Source of the DNA: Paraperibacillus esterisolvens
GTDB lineage: Bacteria > Bacillota > Bacilli > Bacillales > DSM-1321
NCBI RefSeq assembly: GCF_046237625.1
Contig: NZ_CP143545.1
Location: 2,294,001-2,358,000 of the forward strand
Length of the DNA stretch: 64,000 bases
Direction: 5' to 3'
The position numbers and the translations under genes were made by a program. Shown here in pieces: positions 17,652 to 26,818 of this stretch. Below the pieces are notes generated by a model, which made no database searches, was not told the DNA's origin, and was given only the letters and a program-made list of their open reading frames with translations. The first letter of the stretch is position 1, and each line of letters begins with the position of its first letter.

Positions 17652-19007
17652 TTAAATTGGAGGCTGCTTGTAGCCGCCTGTAGATTGCTGGAAGGCATCA
17701 CCTACACGATAAATGGTTTCCTCATCAAAGTATCGTCCAATGAGTTGCAGCCCCACTGGCAGATTTTCTGAACCAGTATTACCCGCTGACAGAGATAAAG
17801 CTGGATGTCCACTCATATTAAATGGAATCGTACGCTGAGAAATATCGATATTTCCATCCTCAAAGGATGGGTCCTTTTCAGTAGCTGGATATGGGACCGT
17901 TGGACAAATCAGCACGTCAACCTGTTTTAATACTTGATCAACTGCTTCTGTGAACGCCTTTTTCTTCTCTAACGCATCCAAATAGCTTACTGCTGTAACC
18001 TTATAGCCTTCTCTTAGGTTGGTAAAGGTATTGGGAGAATAATCTTTTTCCCTCGAATCAAACCATTTTTGGTGATACGCCGAAGCTTCCGCAAGGACAA
18101 TAGGCATGGCAGCTTGTTCGATTGATTCAATTCCTGGAAGCTCTACATTGTATAGCTGAGCACCTAATTCCTTAAGCTGCTGAATGGCAGATACCATTAA
18201 CGCAGATACTTCCGGATTCATAATAGAATCGGTTAATGATCGGATGACGCCCACTTTTATCCCGCGAATCTCTCCCCAGGTATCGAAATTAAAGCGGCTG
18301 GATGAGATGTGCTCCAGAACAATTGCATTATCTCGGACAGTCCTAGTCAGCGGACCGATATGGTCTAAAGAATTAGATAAAGGGAACAACCCTTGACGTG
18401 AAACTGTTTCATAAGTTGGCTTCAGCCCAACAATACCGCAAAAGGAGGATGGAACGCGGATGGAGCCTCCTGTATCCGTTCCGATTGACGCATATCCAAT
18501 TCCTGCGGCAACTGACGCTCCTGACCCAGTACTGGATCCGCCAGCTGTACGGCTTACATTCCACGGATTATTGCATTGACCATAATCTGGGTGTACGGAC
18601 CCGTAAGCAAATTCAAGCATATTATTTTTCCCAATGATGATGGCGCCATTATCCTGTAATGCACTATAAACAAAAGCATCTTCTTCTGGAACAAAGTCCT
18701 TCATAATTCTTGATCCAAGTGAAGTACGAATCCCTTTTGTCATAAAAATATCCTTCAATGATACAGGTATCCCAAATAATTTACTGGCATTTTCCCCTTT
18801 TACGAAAACCGCTTCAGCTTTTCTTGCTTTTGCCAAAGCTTGCTCACCCAGGACCGTAACAAATGCATTTAGCCTTCCCTCCAATTCCTGTAAGCGGTCT
18901 AAAGTTGCTTCCGTAATCTCGACCGGAGATACCTCTTTTTTTCTGTATAATGTACCGATTTCTTGAATTGACTTATAAAGCATTAGCTTCGTATCTGTTG
19001 AAGGCAA
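17652..19007 (-). CDS. Amidase signature family hydrolase 2
   Basis: Cytosolic amidase, 451 residues, with Lys85 (PVSLKD), cis-Ser158 (AGGSSTGS) and nucleophile Ser182 (GTDTGGSIR) at the same positions as amidase 1 and the same FAYGSVHPDYGQCNNPW block. It is a clear paralogue. Start is TTG at 19007, 8 nt after AAGGAGG, which lies in the 16-nt gap after the symporter. Its place between a symporter and a dehydrogenase suggests that it hydrolyses the imported compound or an intermediate. The exact substrate cannot be told. Confidence 0.9.
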   Translation of the reverse strand: MPSTDTKLMLYKSIQEIGTLYRKKEVSPVEITEATLDRLQELEGRLNAFVTVLGEQALAKARKAEAVFVKGENASKLFGIPVSLKDIFMTKGIRTSLGSRIMKDFVPEEDAFVYSALQDNGAIIIGKNNMLEFAYGSVHPDYGQCNNPWNVSRTAGGSSTGSGASVAAGIGYASIGTDTGGSIRVPSSFCGIVGLKPTYETVSRQGLFPLSNSLDHIGPLTRTVRDNAIVLEHISSSRFNFDTWGEIRGIKVGVIRSLTDSIMNPEVSALMVSAIQQLKELGAQLYNVELPGIESIEQAAMPIVLAEASAYHQKWFDSREKDYSPNTFTNLREGYKVTAVSYLDALEKKKAFTEAVDQVLKQVDVLICPTVPYPATEKDPSFEDGNIDISQRTIPFNMSGHPALSLSAGNTGSENLPVGLQLIGRYFDEETIYRVGDAFQQSTGGYKQPPI

Positions 19008-19023
19008 TGTAAGTTCCTCCTTT

Positions 19024-20475
19024 TTATCCTGCTATTGTGTTTCCGGACTCCGCTGCTTGAACATCTTTAAAAAATGGCTGTAATGCTTGTTTTGACACCG
19101 GCTTCGATAGTAAGCTAACCAACACCATACCTAATAGACTTACCGGTACACTGATATAAACAGATTCCAATCCAAATGGGTTGCCAAGTGATAACCAAAG
19201 TATAGCACTGCCTATTCCGCCAACCATGGAAGTAATAGCACCAGCTTTTGTTGCCCGTTTCCAGTACAACCCTAACAAAATGGAGACTGCAAAGGATGAA
19301 CCAATCAAGGCAGCTGCATTAATCCAAATTTGCTGAATTAGTGGCAGTGGGTTTAACGCAAACGGAATTGGTAAAATCCCCATAATCAATACCACTATTC
19401 TGGTAATCTTTAATTGTTGTTTGTCGCTTAATTTTTTCTTCATTACATTTTTCATAATATCATGAGAGATTGAACTTCCAAGCATTAGCAAAATGGCACT
19501 TACAGTAGACTGAATCGCTGCTAAAATCGCTGCTAAAAGCAATCCACCCAGTACAGGCGGCAATAGATCCATGGCGATTGTAGAGCTGGCTAAATCTGGT
19601 GAAGTTAAATTAGGATATAGAACCCTTGCACTAACCCCAAGGATGGCGATTGAAACCGCTACAATTGCCTGAAAAATAAAAGATACACCTACTGCACGAC
19701 GGATAGTTTTATTATCTTTTATAGAATAAAAACGAACAGCAATAATAGGATATCCGATCATCATGATAAAGAATGACAGAGCGACTGCCGTTAAAGCAGA
19801 TGAAGGCATCCCGTTGGACACAAGATTCGGATCAATAGAAGATAATGAATCATTTAATTTACTAAAGCCCCCTGCCTTGGATACTGCAAAAGGCACCGCA
19901 ACCGCAAATCCTAGAGCAAAGACAATCATTTGGAGCACGTCAGTATATGCAATGGCAAATAACCCTCCCATCACAGTGTAAGCAATAAATATAATGGCAA
20001 TAATCAATACACCCCATGTAATTGGGATATCGAAAACAACATTTAATAAATACGATCCCCCAACTAATTCAGCTACTACTGTCATCCCGTAACAAATTAG
20101 TAAAATTAGAACAGAAATCACTCGGATGGCATTACTTTCATAGCGGGTTCCTAATAGGTCTGGAATGGTTAAAGCCTTATTAGAATTAAAGAATGCTTTC
20201 ATTTTAGGTGCAATAAAGATGGCCATGATGACCCACGAAGCCCAAATCGCCAGCCAAATCCAAGCAAAATTATATCCTACTTGATAGTGGAAACCCACCG
20301 TTCCAATGGCTGTACCAGCACTCATCTGAGTGGCTGCAAGCGTCATACCTCCAACCCAGACCCCTAATTTCCCGCCAGCCGCTAAGAAATCCATTTCATT
20401 TTGGACGCGGGATTTCATGTAATATCCGATCCCAATAACAGCGAGCATATAAGCGACAAGAACCGCGATAGCCAT
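19024..20475 (-). CDS. Sodium:solute symporter (SSS family) 1
   Basis: Sodium-coupled uptake carrier of 483 residues with about 13 membrane helices. SSS hallmarks include the N-terminal FLAAGGKLGVWVGGMTLAATQMSAGT block, AYTVMGGLFAIAYTDVLQ in helix 5-6 and later GLLLAAILAAIQSTVSAILL. Substrates of the family range over amino acids, pantothenate, sugars and urea. Its ATG overlaps the stop of the 39-codon membrane protein (TAATG), indicating translational coupling. Part of the sigma-54-driven M20 operon. A paralogue is at 22100-23527. Confidence 0.92.
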   Translation of the reverse strand: MAIAVLVAYMLAVIGIGYYMKSRVQNEMDFLAAGGKLGVWVGGMTLAATQMSAGTAIGTVGFHYQVGYNFAWIWLAIWASWVIMAIFIAPKMKAFFNSNKALTIPDLLGTRYESNAIRVISVLILLICYGMTVVAELVGGSYLLNVVFDIPITWGVLIIAIIFIAYTVMGGLFAIAYTDVLQMIVFALGFAVAVPFAVSKAGGFSKLNDSLSSIDPNLVSNGMPSSALTAVALSFFIMMIGYPIIAVRFYSIKDNKTIRRAVGVSFIFQAIVAVSIAILGVSARVLYPNLTSPDLASSTIAMDLLPPVLGGLLLAAILAAIQSTVSAILLMLGSSISHDIMKNVMKKKLSDKQQLKITRIVVLIMGILPIPFALNPLPLIQQIWINAAALIGSSFAVSILLGLYWKRATKAGAITSMVGGIGSAILWLSLGNPFGLESVYISVPVSLLGMVLVSLLSKPVSKQALQPFFKDVQAAESGNTIAG

Positions 20476-20594
20476 TATTTTTTCTCCTCCTTTTTAGTGA
20501 TTGCTTCGGTGACAACAAAATAGGCGATAATGAAGACAACCATTGTAATCCAAATAAACCAATTAGATGCCGATAAACCCAAAAATGTACCCAT
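20475..20594 (-). CDS. Symporter small accessory membrane protein 1 (39 aa)
   Basis: A 39-codon gene directly in front of symporter 1, overlapping it by one base (TAATG). One membrane helix (NWFIWITMVVFIIAYFVV) is followed by a charged tail ITKKEEKK. Upstream is a GGTTGGAGAAAA sequence that can serve as RBS. An analogous single-helix gene precedes symporter 2. Such tiny genes are often missed; position and composition argue for an accessory subunit of the carrier. Confidence 0.8.
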   Translation of the reverse strand: MGTFLGLSASNWFIWITMVVFIIAYFVVTEAITKKEEKK

Positions 20595-20653
20595 TTTTCT
20601 CCAACCCCTTTTTTAATTGTTTTTATATTTCGAAAATTCAGGATAAGATTCTG

Positions 20654-21898
20654 CTATTCCGTGACGAATTCTTTTGTTCCACAGAAATTTTTAGCAAGAA
20701 CCGTTAAGATTTTTGTTGTTTGGATTAAATCCTCGATTTCCATAAACTCATCATAACTATGGAGATTATTGTTGTTTGTACCAGGGCCATAATTAATACC
20801 TGGGATTCCATTTTGAATAAACCAGCGTGTATCCGATTGCCCTAATATTCCTACTACAGGAATTGTGGTTCTTGATACCTCTTGAATGGCCGATTGCAAT
20901 AACTCAATTAGAGGAGAATCCGCTTCAGTTACGGTTGGATTGGTTTGAAAATCTGTCACTCGCTCTACCTGAATGTTCATCTCTGGATCTTCCATCTGAA
21001 GCCTTTCGATTATAGCAGATACCCGATTATAAATGTCATCAAGGGTTTGTTCTGTAATCACCCGAAAGTCCACTTCAATCTCACAGGTCCCAGGGACAAC
21101 ATTCACCTTCGTTCCCCCATTGATAACTCCAACATTGACGGTTGTATAACTCATTCCCTCAACTTCTGAAGGTTCATTTTTTAATTGTTCTTGCAGGTTA
21201 GTTAATTCTAGTATGACTTTTGCCATTTTTTCAACGGCATTTATCCCCTTCCATTTGAAGGCTGCATGAGCAGGACGGCCTGTTGATTTAATTCTTAACT
21301 GAAGAACTCCAGCCATAGCGCGAACGATATGATTGCTGTAGCCTTCCACGACCACCATATCACCGGTAACTAATCGTTGACCAGTGACATAACCTGCTCC
21401 GAGAACACCGCCAGTTTCTTCATCACAAGTAGCTGTTATTACAATATCACCATAAAAAGGAATTCCGGACTTCCTTAACGCCACAGCAGCCATAATATAA
21501 GCGGTTAATCGCCCTTTGGAGTCTGTTGCACCTCTTCCATATACCTTGCCATTAGCAATGGCTCCTGAAAATGGCGGGTAGGTCCATTGTTCCAAATCTC
21601 CTGCTGGAACCGTATCAATATGAGAGTTGAAAATTAAATTTTTCCCTCCTTCATTCCCCTTCATTACAGCAATAACATTTTTCCGAGGTGTTGGCAGATT
21701 TAATTTCCTCGTCTCATCCTCAGGCACATTGACTACCTTTACCTCAAATCCTAACGAAAATAATTCCTGTTCTAGAAAGTTACAAATTTCCTCATAGTTT
21801 CCTGGTGGATTTTCACTAGGAATTTGAATCAATTTTTGCAATAGAGATACAATTTCATTCCTCATCGAATTCACTACTTTTTCTATTGTCACATTCAT
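20654..21898 (-). CDS. M20 family deacylase/peptidase (ArgE/DapE type)
   Basis: Di-zinc amidohydrolase of 414 residues removing an acyl group or cleaving a dipeptide in the cytosol. Metal and catalytic motifs: NSHIDTVP (His93, Asp95), GRGATDSKG (Asp126) and CDEETGG (Glu160 base, Glu161 ligand), plus HAAFKW in the dimerisation lid region. First gene of the operon read from the sigma-54 promoter at 21932-21949. AGAAAGGGG precedes the ATG. ArgE/DapE annotation is a family label; context suggests a catabolic N-acyl amino acid deacylase. Confidence 0.9.
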   Translation of the reverse strand: MNVTIEKVVNSMRNEIVSLLQKLIQIPSENPPGNYEEICNFLEQELFSLGFEVKVVNVPEDETRKLNLPTPRKNVIAVMKGNEGGKNLIFNSHIDTVPAGDLEQWTYPPFSGAIANGKVYGRGATDSKGRLTAYIMAAVALRKSGIPFYGDIVITATCDEETGGVLGAGYVTGQRLVTGDMVVVEGYSNHIVRAMAGVLQLRIKSTGRPAHAAFKWKGINAVEKMAKVILELTNLQEQLKNEPSEVEGMSYTTVNVGVINGGTKVNVVPGTCEIEVDFRVITEQTLDDIYNRVSAIIERLQMEDPEMNIQVERVTDFQTNPTVTEADSPLIELLQSAIQEVSRTTIPVVGILGQSDTRWFIQNGIPGINYGPGTNNNNLHSYDEFMEIEDLIQTTKILTVLAKNFCGTKEFVTE

Positions 21899-21931
21899 TG
21901 TTGCACCCCTTTCTCCTATACAACAATATTA

Positions 21932-21949
21932 ATGCAAGTTCTGTGCCAA
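21932..21949 (-). promoter_or_regulatory. Sigma-54 (-24/-12) promoter of the M20-symporter-amidase-dehydrogenase operon
   Basis: Minus strand TTGGCACAGAACTTGCAT with GG-N10-GC. About 35 nt before the ATG at 21898. Confidence 0.88.
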
Positions 21950-21998
21950 TCTGGTTAACAAGGTTTTTTAATAGTTTTTATTAATGTTTCGATAGGAA

Positions 21999-22014
21999 TT
22001 AGGTTTATTTGGGT
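21999..22014. promoter_or_regulatory. Candidate activator site upstream of the M20 operon promoter
   Basis: TTAGGTTTATTTGGGT, centred about 60 nt upstream of the -24 element. An inverted AACCTAA lies nearby at about 22038-22044. Similar copies are at 14293 and 26748. Confidence 0.4.
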
Positions 22015-22099
22015 GAGAATACACGCCTGCTTTATAACCTAAATTATTTGTCTCAAATGACAATTAAAACAGGGGAAGGAATAACCCCCCCTTGAATAT

Positions 22100-23527
22100 T
22101 TACTTCACATCCTCAAAGAATGGCTGAAGCGCTTCTTTTGGCACAGGTTTCGTTACTAGACTAACAATAATAAATGAGACGAAACTGACCATGACTCCTG
22201 GTATAACCTCATTGATCCCCAGCGGCTTACCTGCCAAATACCAGAACAATGCTGTGAAGAAGCCGCTGATCATCGAAACAATGGCGCCCGCAGCTGTACC
22301 TCTTTTCCAGTTAAGGCCAAGAATTACCGTTGCAAAGAAAAAGCTCGCTGTTAAGGATGCCTGGAGAACCACTATGAATTGAACAATGTCCAACTGTCTT
22401 AAGGCCAAGAAAATAGGGATAATTCCCAGTACCAGTACCGCTATTCGATTTACCTTCATTTTTTCACTGTCACTGGCGTTAGGCTTGATCATGGTTGCAT
22501 AAAAATCATGTGAAAAGGCGGAAGCAGATACCATCATAATGCCGGAAACTGTACTCATTATCGCTGAGAGGATTGCTAAAATAATCAAGGACCCCACAAC
22601 TGGAGGAAGTATATTAATTGCCATTATGGTAGAAGCAATATCGGGTGTAGGCATATATGGGAAGAGTGCTCGAATGGCCATGCCTGCTGCTGCTACAGAA
22701 ATACCAACAACTGCTTGGAAAATAAATGAAAAGCCGATTGCTAATTTTACAGTCTTCCTATCTCTTAGCGTATACATTCTTGCTAACTCATATGGCGCAG
22801 CAGCCATTGCAAACCCAAAGGCTGCACCAAAACCCAGCAGCTCCTTAAAACCGAAATGCCAGCTTAACATATTAGGACTAAATTCGGCTAAGAAATTCCC
22901 GACAAATTCTGTTCCACCTGCTTGATTAAAGAGCAATGGAAGGGCAGCAAAAAAGCAGCCGGCCATAATAATCGCCTGAACGAAATCACTATATGCTGTA
23001 GCTCTCATTCCGCCAATCATCGTATACAGTAAAGTGATCCCAACGGTTATGACCGCTCCCCAGATGAACGGAATTCCAAATAGTGTCTGAAAAATTTTTC
23101 CTCCTGCCTGGTACTGTGCAGTCAGGTAAACGGTATAGGCTACTAATATTAAAAGGGCTGATATTCCCCGAGCCGCTTTACTATTAAATCTAGTACCTAC
23201 ATAATCAGGTACCGTTAACCCTTTAAAAGCTTGGAATTTCGGCCCGACCAGGGTAGCCGCAATTAACCATCCGAACCAAAGACCAGCCCAAATCCAAAGG
23301 AAGCTCCCGCCAGTTAAGTAATGAATACCAAGTGTTCCAACAAATGTACCTGCACTCATTTGTGTGGCTGCAAATGCAGCACCACCTACTAAAGGCCCAA
23401 TGGATCTCCCGGCTACCAAGAAATCCTCTGTTCCTTTGTTCTTGGTTCCCGACCAAATTCCGATGCCAAGAATGACGGCAAAATATAAAACCAAAACCAC
23501 ATAAAACGTTGTACTTACTTCAAACAT
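22100..23527 (-). CDS. Sodium:solute symporter (SSS family) 2
   Basis: Second SSS carrier, 475 residues and about 13 helices, with FLVAGRSIGPLVGGAAFAATQMSAGTFVG, YTMIGGMRATAYSDFVQ and AILSAIMSTVSGIMM. Last gene of the racemase/enolase-family/MFS/ectodomain unit; AAAAGGAGGGG sets the ATG at 23527. It is preceded by a 31-codon membrane protein. C-terminal KPVPKEALQPFFEDVK matches the tail of symporter 1, confirming paralogy. A weak GGGG/CCCC hairpin with TTTTAA at about 22064-22095 may end the unit. Confidence 0.92.
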   Translation of the reverse strand: MFEVSTTFYVVLVLYFAVILGIGIWSGTKNKGTEDFLVAGRSIGPLVGGAAFAATQMSAGTFVGTLGIHYLTGGSFLWIWAGLWFGWLIAATLVGPKFQAFKGLTVPDYVGTRFNSKAARGISALLILVAYTVYLTAQYQAGGKIFQTLFGIPFIWGAVITVGITLLYTMIGGMRATAYSDFVQAIIMAGCFFAALPLLFNQAGGTEFVGNFLAEFSPNMLSWHFGFKELLGFGAAFGFAMAAAPYELARMYTLRDRKTVKLAIGFSFIFQAVVGISVAAAGMAIRALFPYMPTPDIASTIMAINILPPVVGSLIILAILSAIMSTVSGIMMVSASAFSHDFYATMIKPNASDSEKMKVNRIAVLVLGIIPIFLALRQLDIVQFIVVLQASLTASFFFATVILGLNWKRGTAAGAIVSMISGFFTALFWYLAGKPLGINEVIPGVMVSFVSFIIVSLVTKPVPKEALQPFFEDVK

Positions 23528-23549
23528 TCACGATCCCCTCCTTTTTTAG

Positions 23550-23645
23550 TTATTTTTCACTTTTAACAGCCCATAGGAAATATCCAGCAATCCAAACAAC
23601 GGTATAGAGGACAAAAAAGGTAAAGGGAGCACCAAGATTAAACAT
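23550..23645 (-). CDS. Symporter small accessory membrane protein 2 (31 aa)
   Basis: A 31-codon gene (MFNLGAPFTFFVLYTVVWIA...) with a single membrane helix and a short basic/acidic tail KSEK. Its ATG overlaps the last seven bases of the ectodomain gene, so translation is coupled; symporter 2 follows 22 nt later. It parallels the 39-codon gene before symporter 1. Confidence 0.75.
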   Translation of the reverse strand: MFNLGAPFTFFVLYTVVWIAGYFLWAVKSEK

Positions 23646-24327
23646 TTACTACTTCACCACCCTTACTTTTTCTTTCACTAATGATCCAAGCCAAAATAAT
23701 TCCCAGTATCACAGCCAATCCGAAAAAGGTATATAGATTCGAGGTTGTAAATAATCCTGCAGGAGAAGAACCTGTTTTAAGATTTACGTAACTTGGAACG
23801 TTCATCATATCCTCTTTGACCATCCCCGAGGCTCCAGAATCAATGATCGGGAATGATTCATGCAGATATTTCCCCTTAGGCAGATTGATATTTAATGCGA
23901 CTACATTGCCATCTCCAGCTGTATTAACAGCTGGTACAACAAATGGAATTTTTTCAGTATCTGTATCTGAATATTGGTAGGTTACCGTATAGGTAAAATC
24001 TCCCTCACTGCCTTCAGGAAGAGATACTAGTACTCTATTAACAGAATTTCCTTTGTTTAACTCATAGGTAAGCTTCTGATCCTCTCCATTAATGACTAAA
24101 TCCTCAAACCCTGTACCCCCGATGTTGGTAACGATATGCTCTAATGTTCCCTGAGGGATACTTTCGGAGTTTGAAATCGTTATTATTTCTGTTACTTTAA
24201 TAACATCTTCATACGTAACTTCAAGGTTTGCGCTTTTTAAAATTGGCGTTCCTTCTTCTGCTGAAACCGTACTAACTGAAAACAGCAGGATGCCAAATAG
24301 CAGCATGGTTATCCTTTTCATTGTCAC
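23638..24327 (-). CDS. Signal-peptide, single-membrane-anchor ectodomain protein (unknown family)
   Basis: Not recognised. 229 residues: signal peptide MTMKRITMLLFGILLFSVST cut near SAEE, an all-beta-looking extracellular domain of about 170 residues (ITISNSESIPQGTLEHI, VSLPEGSEGDFTYTVTYQY), then a C-terminal membrane helix (about 200-220) and a basic cytosolic tail. GTG at 24327 has the better spaced GGAGGGGG; ATG at 24321 is the alternative. It ends overlapping the small symporter protein, so it probably works with symporter 2, for example in substrate capture at the cell surface. Confidence 0.75.
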   Translation of the reverse strand: MTMKRITMLLFGILLFSVSTVSAEEGTPILKSANLEVTYEDVIKVTEIITISNSESIPQGTLEHIVTNIGGTGFEDLVINGEDQKLTYELNKGNSVNRVLVSLPEGSEGDFTYTVTYQYSDTDTEKIPFVVPAVNTAGDGNVVALNINLPKGKYLHESFPIIDSGASGMVKEDMMNVPSYVNLKTGSSPAGLFTTSNLYTFFGLAVILGIILAWIISERKSKGGEVVNV

Positions 24328-24400
24328 TTTTCCCCCTCCATTTCGGTCTTGATCTCAAAATTCTTTAACTTAAGAATCGACGGAAAATCGAATCAAAAAA

Positions 24401-25597
24401 TTAAATACTAATTTCTTTCTCTGAATCTGCGGATTTTTGATGTTCAAGCTCACCGAAAGTGAACGCAATACGAATCAGACAAGCAATAAAACAGACGATC
24501 CAGATAATTTGGAAACTCCCGAAGGTATCATAGAGCATACCAAATACATATCCAGAGATGGCTGATCCTAATTGGCCAACCGTATTCATGATACTAATAA
24601 GCGAACCCGCGCTATTTACATGAACTAATTCAGTTGCGAGAGTCAGCATCGGGGCCAAAGACCATGATATAGCAATCCCGATCAAAAAAGCTGTAAAATA
24701 TTTCCCCGTGTCGTTTAAGAATATCAGCCACAAACAACATCCTGCAGCTAAGATAGAACCAAACATGAGAGTTGATTTTCTTTTCCCCATCAAATCAGAA
24801 AGCCTGCCTGAAAGTGGGGCTCCGATGATTTGAGCGATCATCATAATCGCCATAACCAGACCGGCCTCCTGTTTCGTATATCCCATGGACGTTTCCAAAT
24901 AGGTAGGCATCCAAGATAAAAAGCCAGACAGTCCAAATAAGCCAAAAAAGGAAATTCCCAAAAGACGGTGGATTTTTTTATCTTTTAACAAATTCAAGAA
25001 GACTCTTGGCTGGACTTTTTTCTTCCCTATTTCTGAAGTGTTTTCACCCTTTGGCACCTTTAAAAATACCAGTAAGGTTGGCAAAAGGAGAATGGATAAC
25101 AGCAAAAATAATGTGTTCCATTCTACATAGATTGAAAGAATCGGAAAAACCGTTAAAGTTAATAACGACCCGACAGCTGCGGCACCTTCTAGTATGCCAA
25201 TGCTTAATCCTCGTTTTTCTCTAGGACTATGAATTGATATCAGCTTTATCGCCGGAGAAAATATCATTGCCGCTGAAGCCCCCATCATAAACCTTAAAAA
25301 AAGTGCCAGATAAAGGAAATGCGTCAATGAAAAGATTATTGACGAAATCATCATCAGAGACAATCCAAGCACGATTAGCGATATAGGTGAATATCGGTCT
25401 GCAAGAATTCCTGCAGGAATTTGAAAAATAGCATATCCAAGCAAAAAGGCGGATAAAAGTCCTCCTACTTCAGTAAATCCAACATGATACATACCTTTTA
25501 GATCAACCAGGAAAGGAACAACTTCCATTCGATGAGACAGAGCTAGAAAGTGAATAAAGCTTACGAAATAAACCATGAACCATTGAAATCTATTCAC
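24401..25597 (-). CDS. MFS transporter 1
   Basis: Twelve-helix major facilitator, 398 residues. The loop 2-3 motif GILADRYSP and its loop 8-9 relative GRLSDLMGKRK are visible. The start is GTG at 25597, with its RBS (GGAGGAG) inside the end of the enolase-family gene only 1 nt upstream of this gene, so both are translated from one transcript. It may import or export a substrate of that enzyme. Similar in kind, not obviously closely paralogous, to the MFS at 27733. Confidence 0.88.
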   Translation of the reverse strand: MNRFQWFMVYFVSFIHFLALSHRMEVVPFLVDLKGMYHVGFTEVGGLLSAFLLGYAIFQIPAGILADRYSPISLIVLGLSLMMISSIIFSLTHFLYLALFLRFMMGASAAMIFSPAIKLISIHSPREKRGLSIGILEGAAAVGSLLTLTVFPILSIYVEWNTLFLLLSILLLPTLLVFLKVPKGENTSEIGKKKVQPRVFLNLLKDKKIHRLLGISFFGLFGLSGFLSWMPTYLETSMGYTKQEAGLVMAIMMIAQIIGAPLSGRLSDLMGKRKSTLMFGSILAAGCCLWLIFLNDTGKYFTAFLIGIAISWSLAPMLTLATELVHVNSAGSLISIMNTVGQLGSAISGYVFGMLYDTFGSFQIIWIVCFIACLIRIAFTFGELEHQKSADSEKEISI

Positions 25598-25598
25598 A

Positions 25599-26687
25599 TT
25601 ACGGCTCCTCCACTATCTCATCGAAAATATCTTCCATCCCGAACCCAATACCATTCGGGATATCCATCAATCCTTTTATTTCCGTCACTCCAAACGGATC
25701 GTCCTTTAAATAATACGGACCAACCATTTCATGCGAGTAGTTTCCTGGTAAAATGGTGGAAAGATGGAGACTTGCATAGGTACCAAGAAGGGTGTCCCAT
25801 GGACTGATTAACACACATTGAAGACCAATCGCTTCTGAAAATTGTTCGATTTGAACGGCTGGTGTGACACCGCCGCATTTGATTAGCTTAATACCAACAA
25901 GGTCGATGGCTTCCTTTTTTGCAAGCTCGTAGACATCCTTTAACGTGTGGGCACTTTCATCAGCCATGATGGGAATGGAGGTTGTGCTTCTAATATGTCT
26001 TAAGCCGTTATAATCCCATCCGGGTACTGGCTGTTCAATGTAGTCAATCTTATATGGTTCGATTTCTTTAATCACCTGGATGGCCGTTTTCACTTTATAG
26101 CCCTGATTGGCATCAACTCTCAAATGAATATCTGGACCAATCGCCTGTCGAATTTGAGAAATAGCTTCGATATCTTTTCGAAAGTCGCTGCCAATTTTAA
26201 TTTTTAGTGTATCGAAGCCAGCAGCCGCCATTTCTTTTGCTGCTCGGGCCATTTCCTCTGGTGATTCATCCCCTAATACGTAGGCCACTCTGACAGGTTG
26301 TTTCCTTTCACCGCCTAAAAGCTCAAATACAGGGGTTTTCAACCTTTTTCCTTGAACATCCCATAAAGCCATATCAATCGCTGACTTGGCACCAGCTCCA
26401 TTCCCGAGAATGATTCCCATTGTTTGATGTATATCTCTTAACGAATATACGGGTTTTCCAACAATGGCTGGGGCGACTTTTTTTTCCACTAACACCTTCA
26501 TTGTTTCAACGGTCTCTCCAGTAAAAAAAGGCAATTCCGATGCTTCTCCAAGACCAGTCAATCCTGTGTTGGTGGTGATACGGACAATAAGATGAGATTG
26601 AAATGAAGGCATTTGACCGTATGTCATTTTAAAATCGACATGTAAAGGCGTTCGCACTATCTTTGCCTCTACCTTTGTAATGTACAA
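25599..26687 (-). CDS. Enolase-superfamily enzyme (mandelate racemase / muconate lactonizing, dipeptide-epimerase-like)
   Basis: Abstracts a proton alpha to a carboxylate to epimerise or cycloisomerise its substrate. 362 residues. Catalytic Lys162/Lys164 (LKIKIG), metal ligands Asp192 (RVDANQGY), Glu218 (YIEQP) and Asp243 (MADES), and second base Lys267 (KLIKCGG) are all in place, the MLE-subgroup arrangement shared by dipeptide epimerases and N-succinylamino acid racemases. Together with the adjacent Asp/Glu-type racemase this suggests stereochemical inversion of amino acid derivatives. The start is TTG at 26687 behind GGAGGG. Confidence 0.88.
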   Translation of the reverse strand: MYITKVEAKIVRTPLHVDFKMTYGQMPSFQSHLIVRITTNTGLTGLGEASELPFFTGETVETMKVLVEKKVAPAIVGKPVYSLRDIHQTMGIILGNGAGAKSAIDMALWDVQGKRLKTPVFELLGGERKQPVRVAYVLGDESPEEMARAAKEMAAAGFDTLKIKIGSDFRKDIEAISQIRQAIGPDIHLRVDANQGYKVKTAIQVIKEIEPYKIDYIEQPVPGWDYNGLRHIRSTTSIPIMADESAHTLKDVYELAKKEAIDLVGIKLIKCGGVTPAVQIEQFSEAIGLQCVLISPWDTLLGTYASLHLSTILPGNYSHEMVGPYYLKDDPFGVTEIKGLMDIPNGIGFGMEDIFDEIVEEP

Positions 26688-26747
26688 AAGTTTCCCTCCT
26701 ACCTATTTAAACGACCATGTAAATTATGATCGAATATTTTTGGTACA

Positions 26748-26764
26748 TTAGGTTGTTTTAGGGT
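26748..26764. promoter_or_regulatory. Third copy of the candidate activator motif
   Basis: TTAGGTTGTTTTAGGGT, in the 131-nt gap before the enolase-family gene. No GG-N10-GC promoter was found downstream of it, which weakens the activator-site reading. Confidence 0.3.
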
Positions 26765-26818
26765 TGATTAGAGTTTTTAACAATAACCTTTTTTCAAAGA
26801 AGCATTGTAGGTATACCG

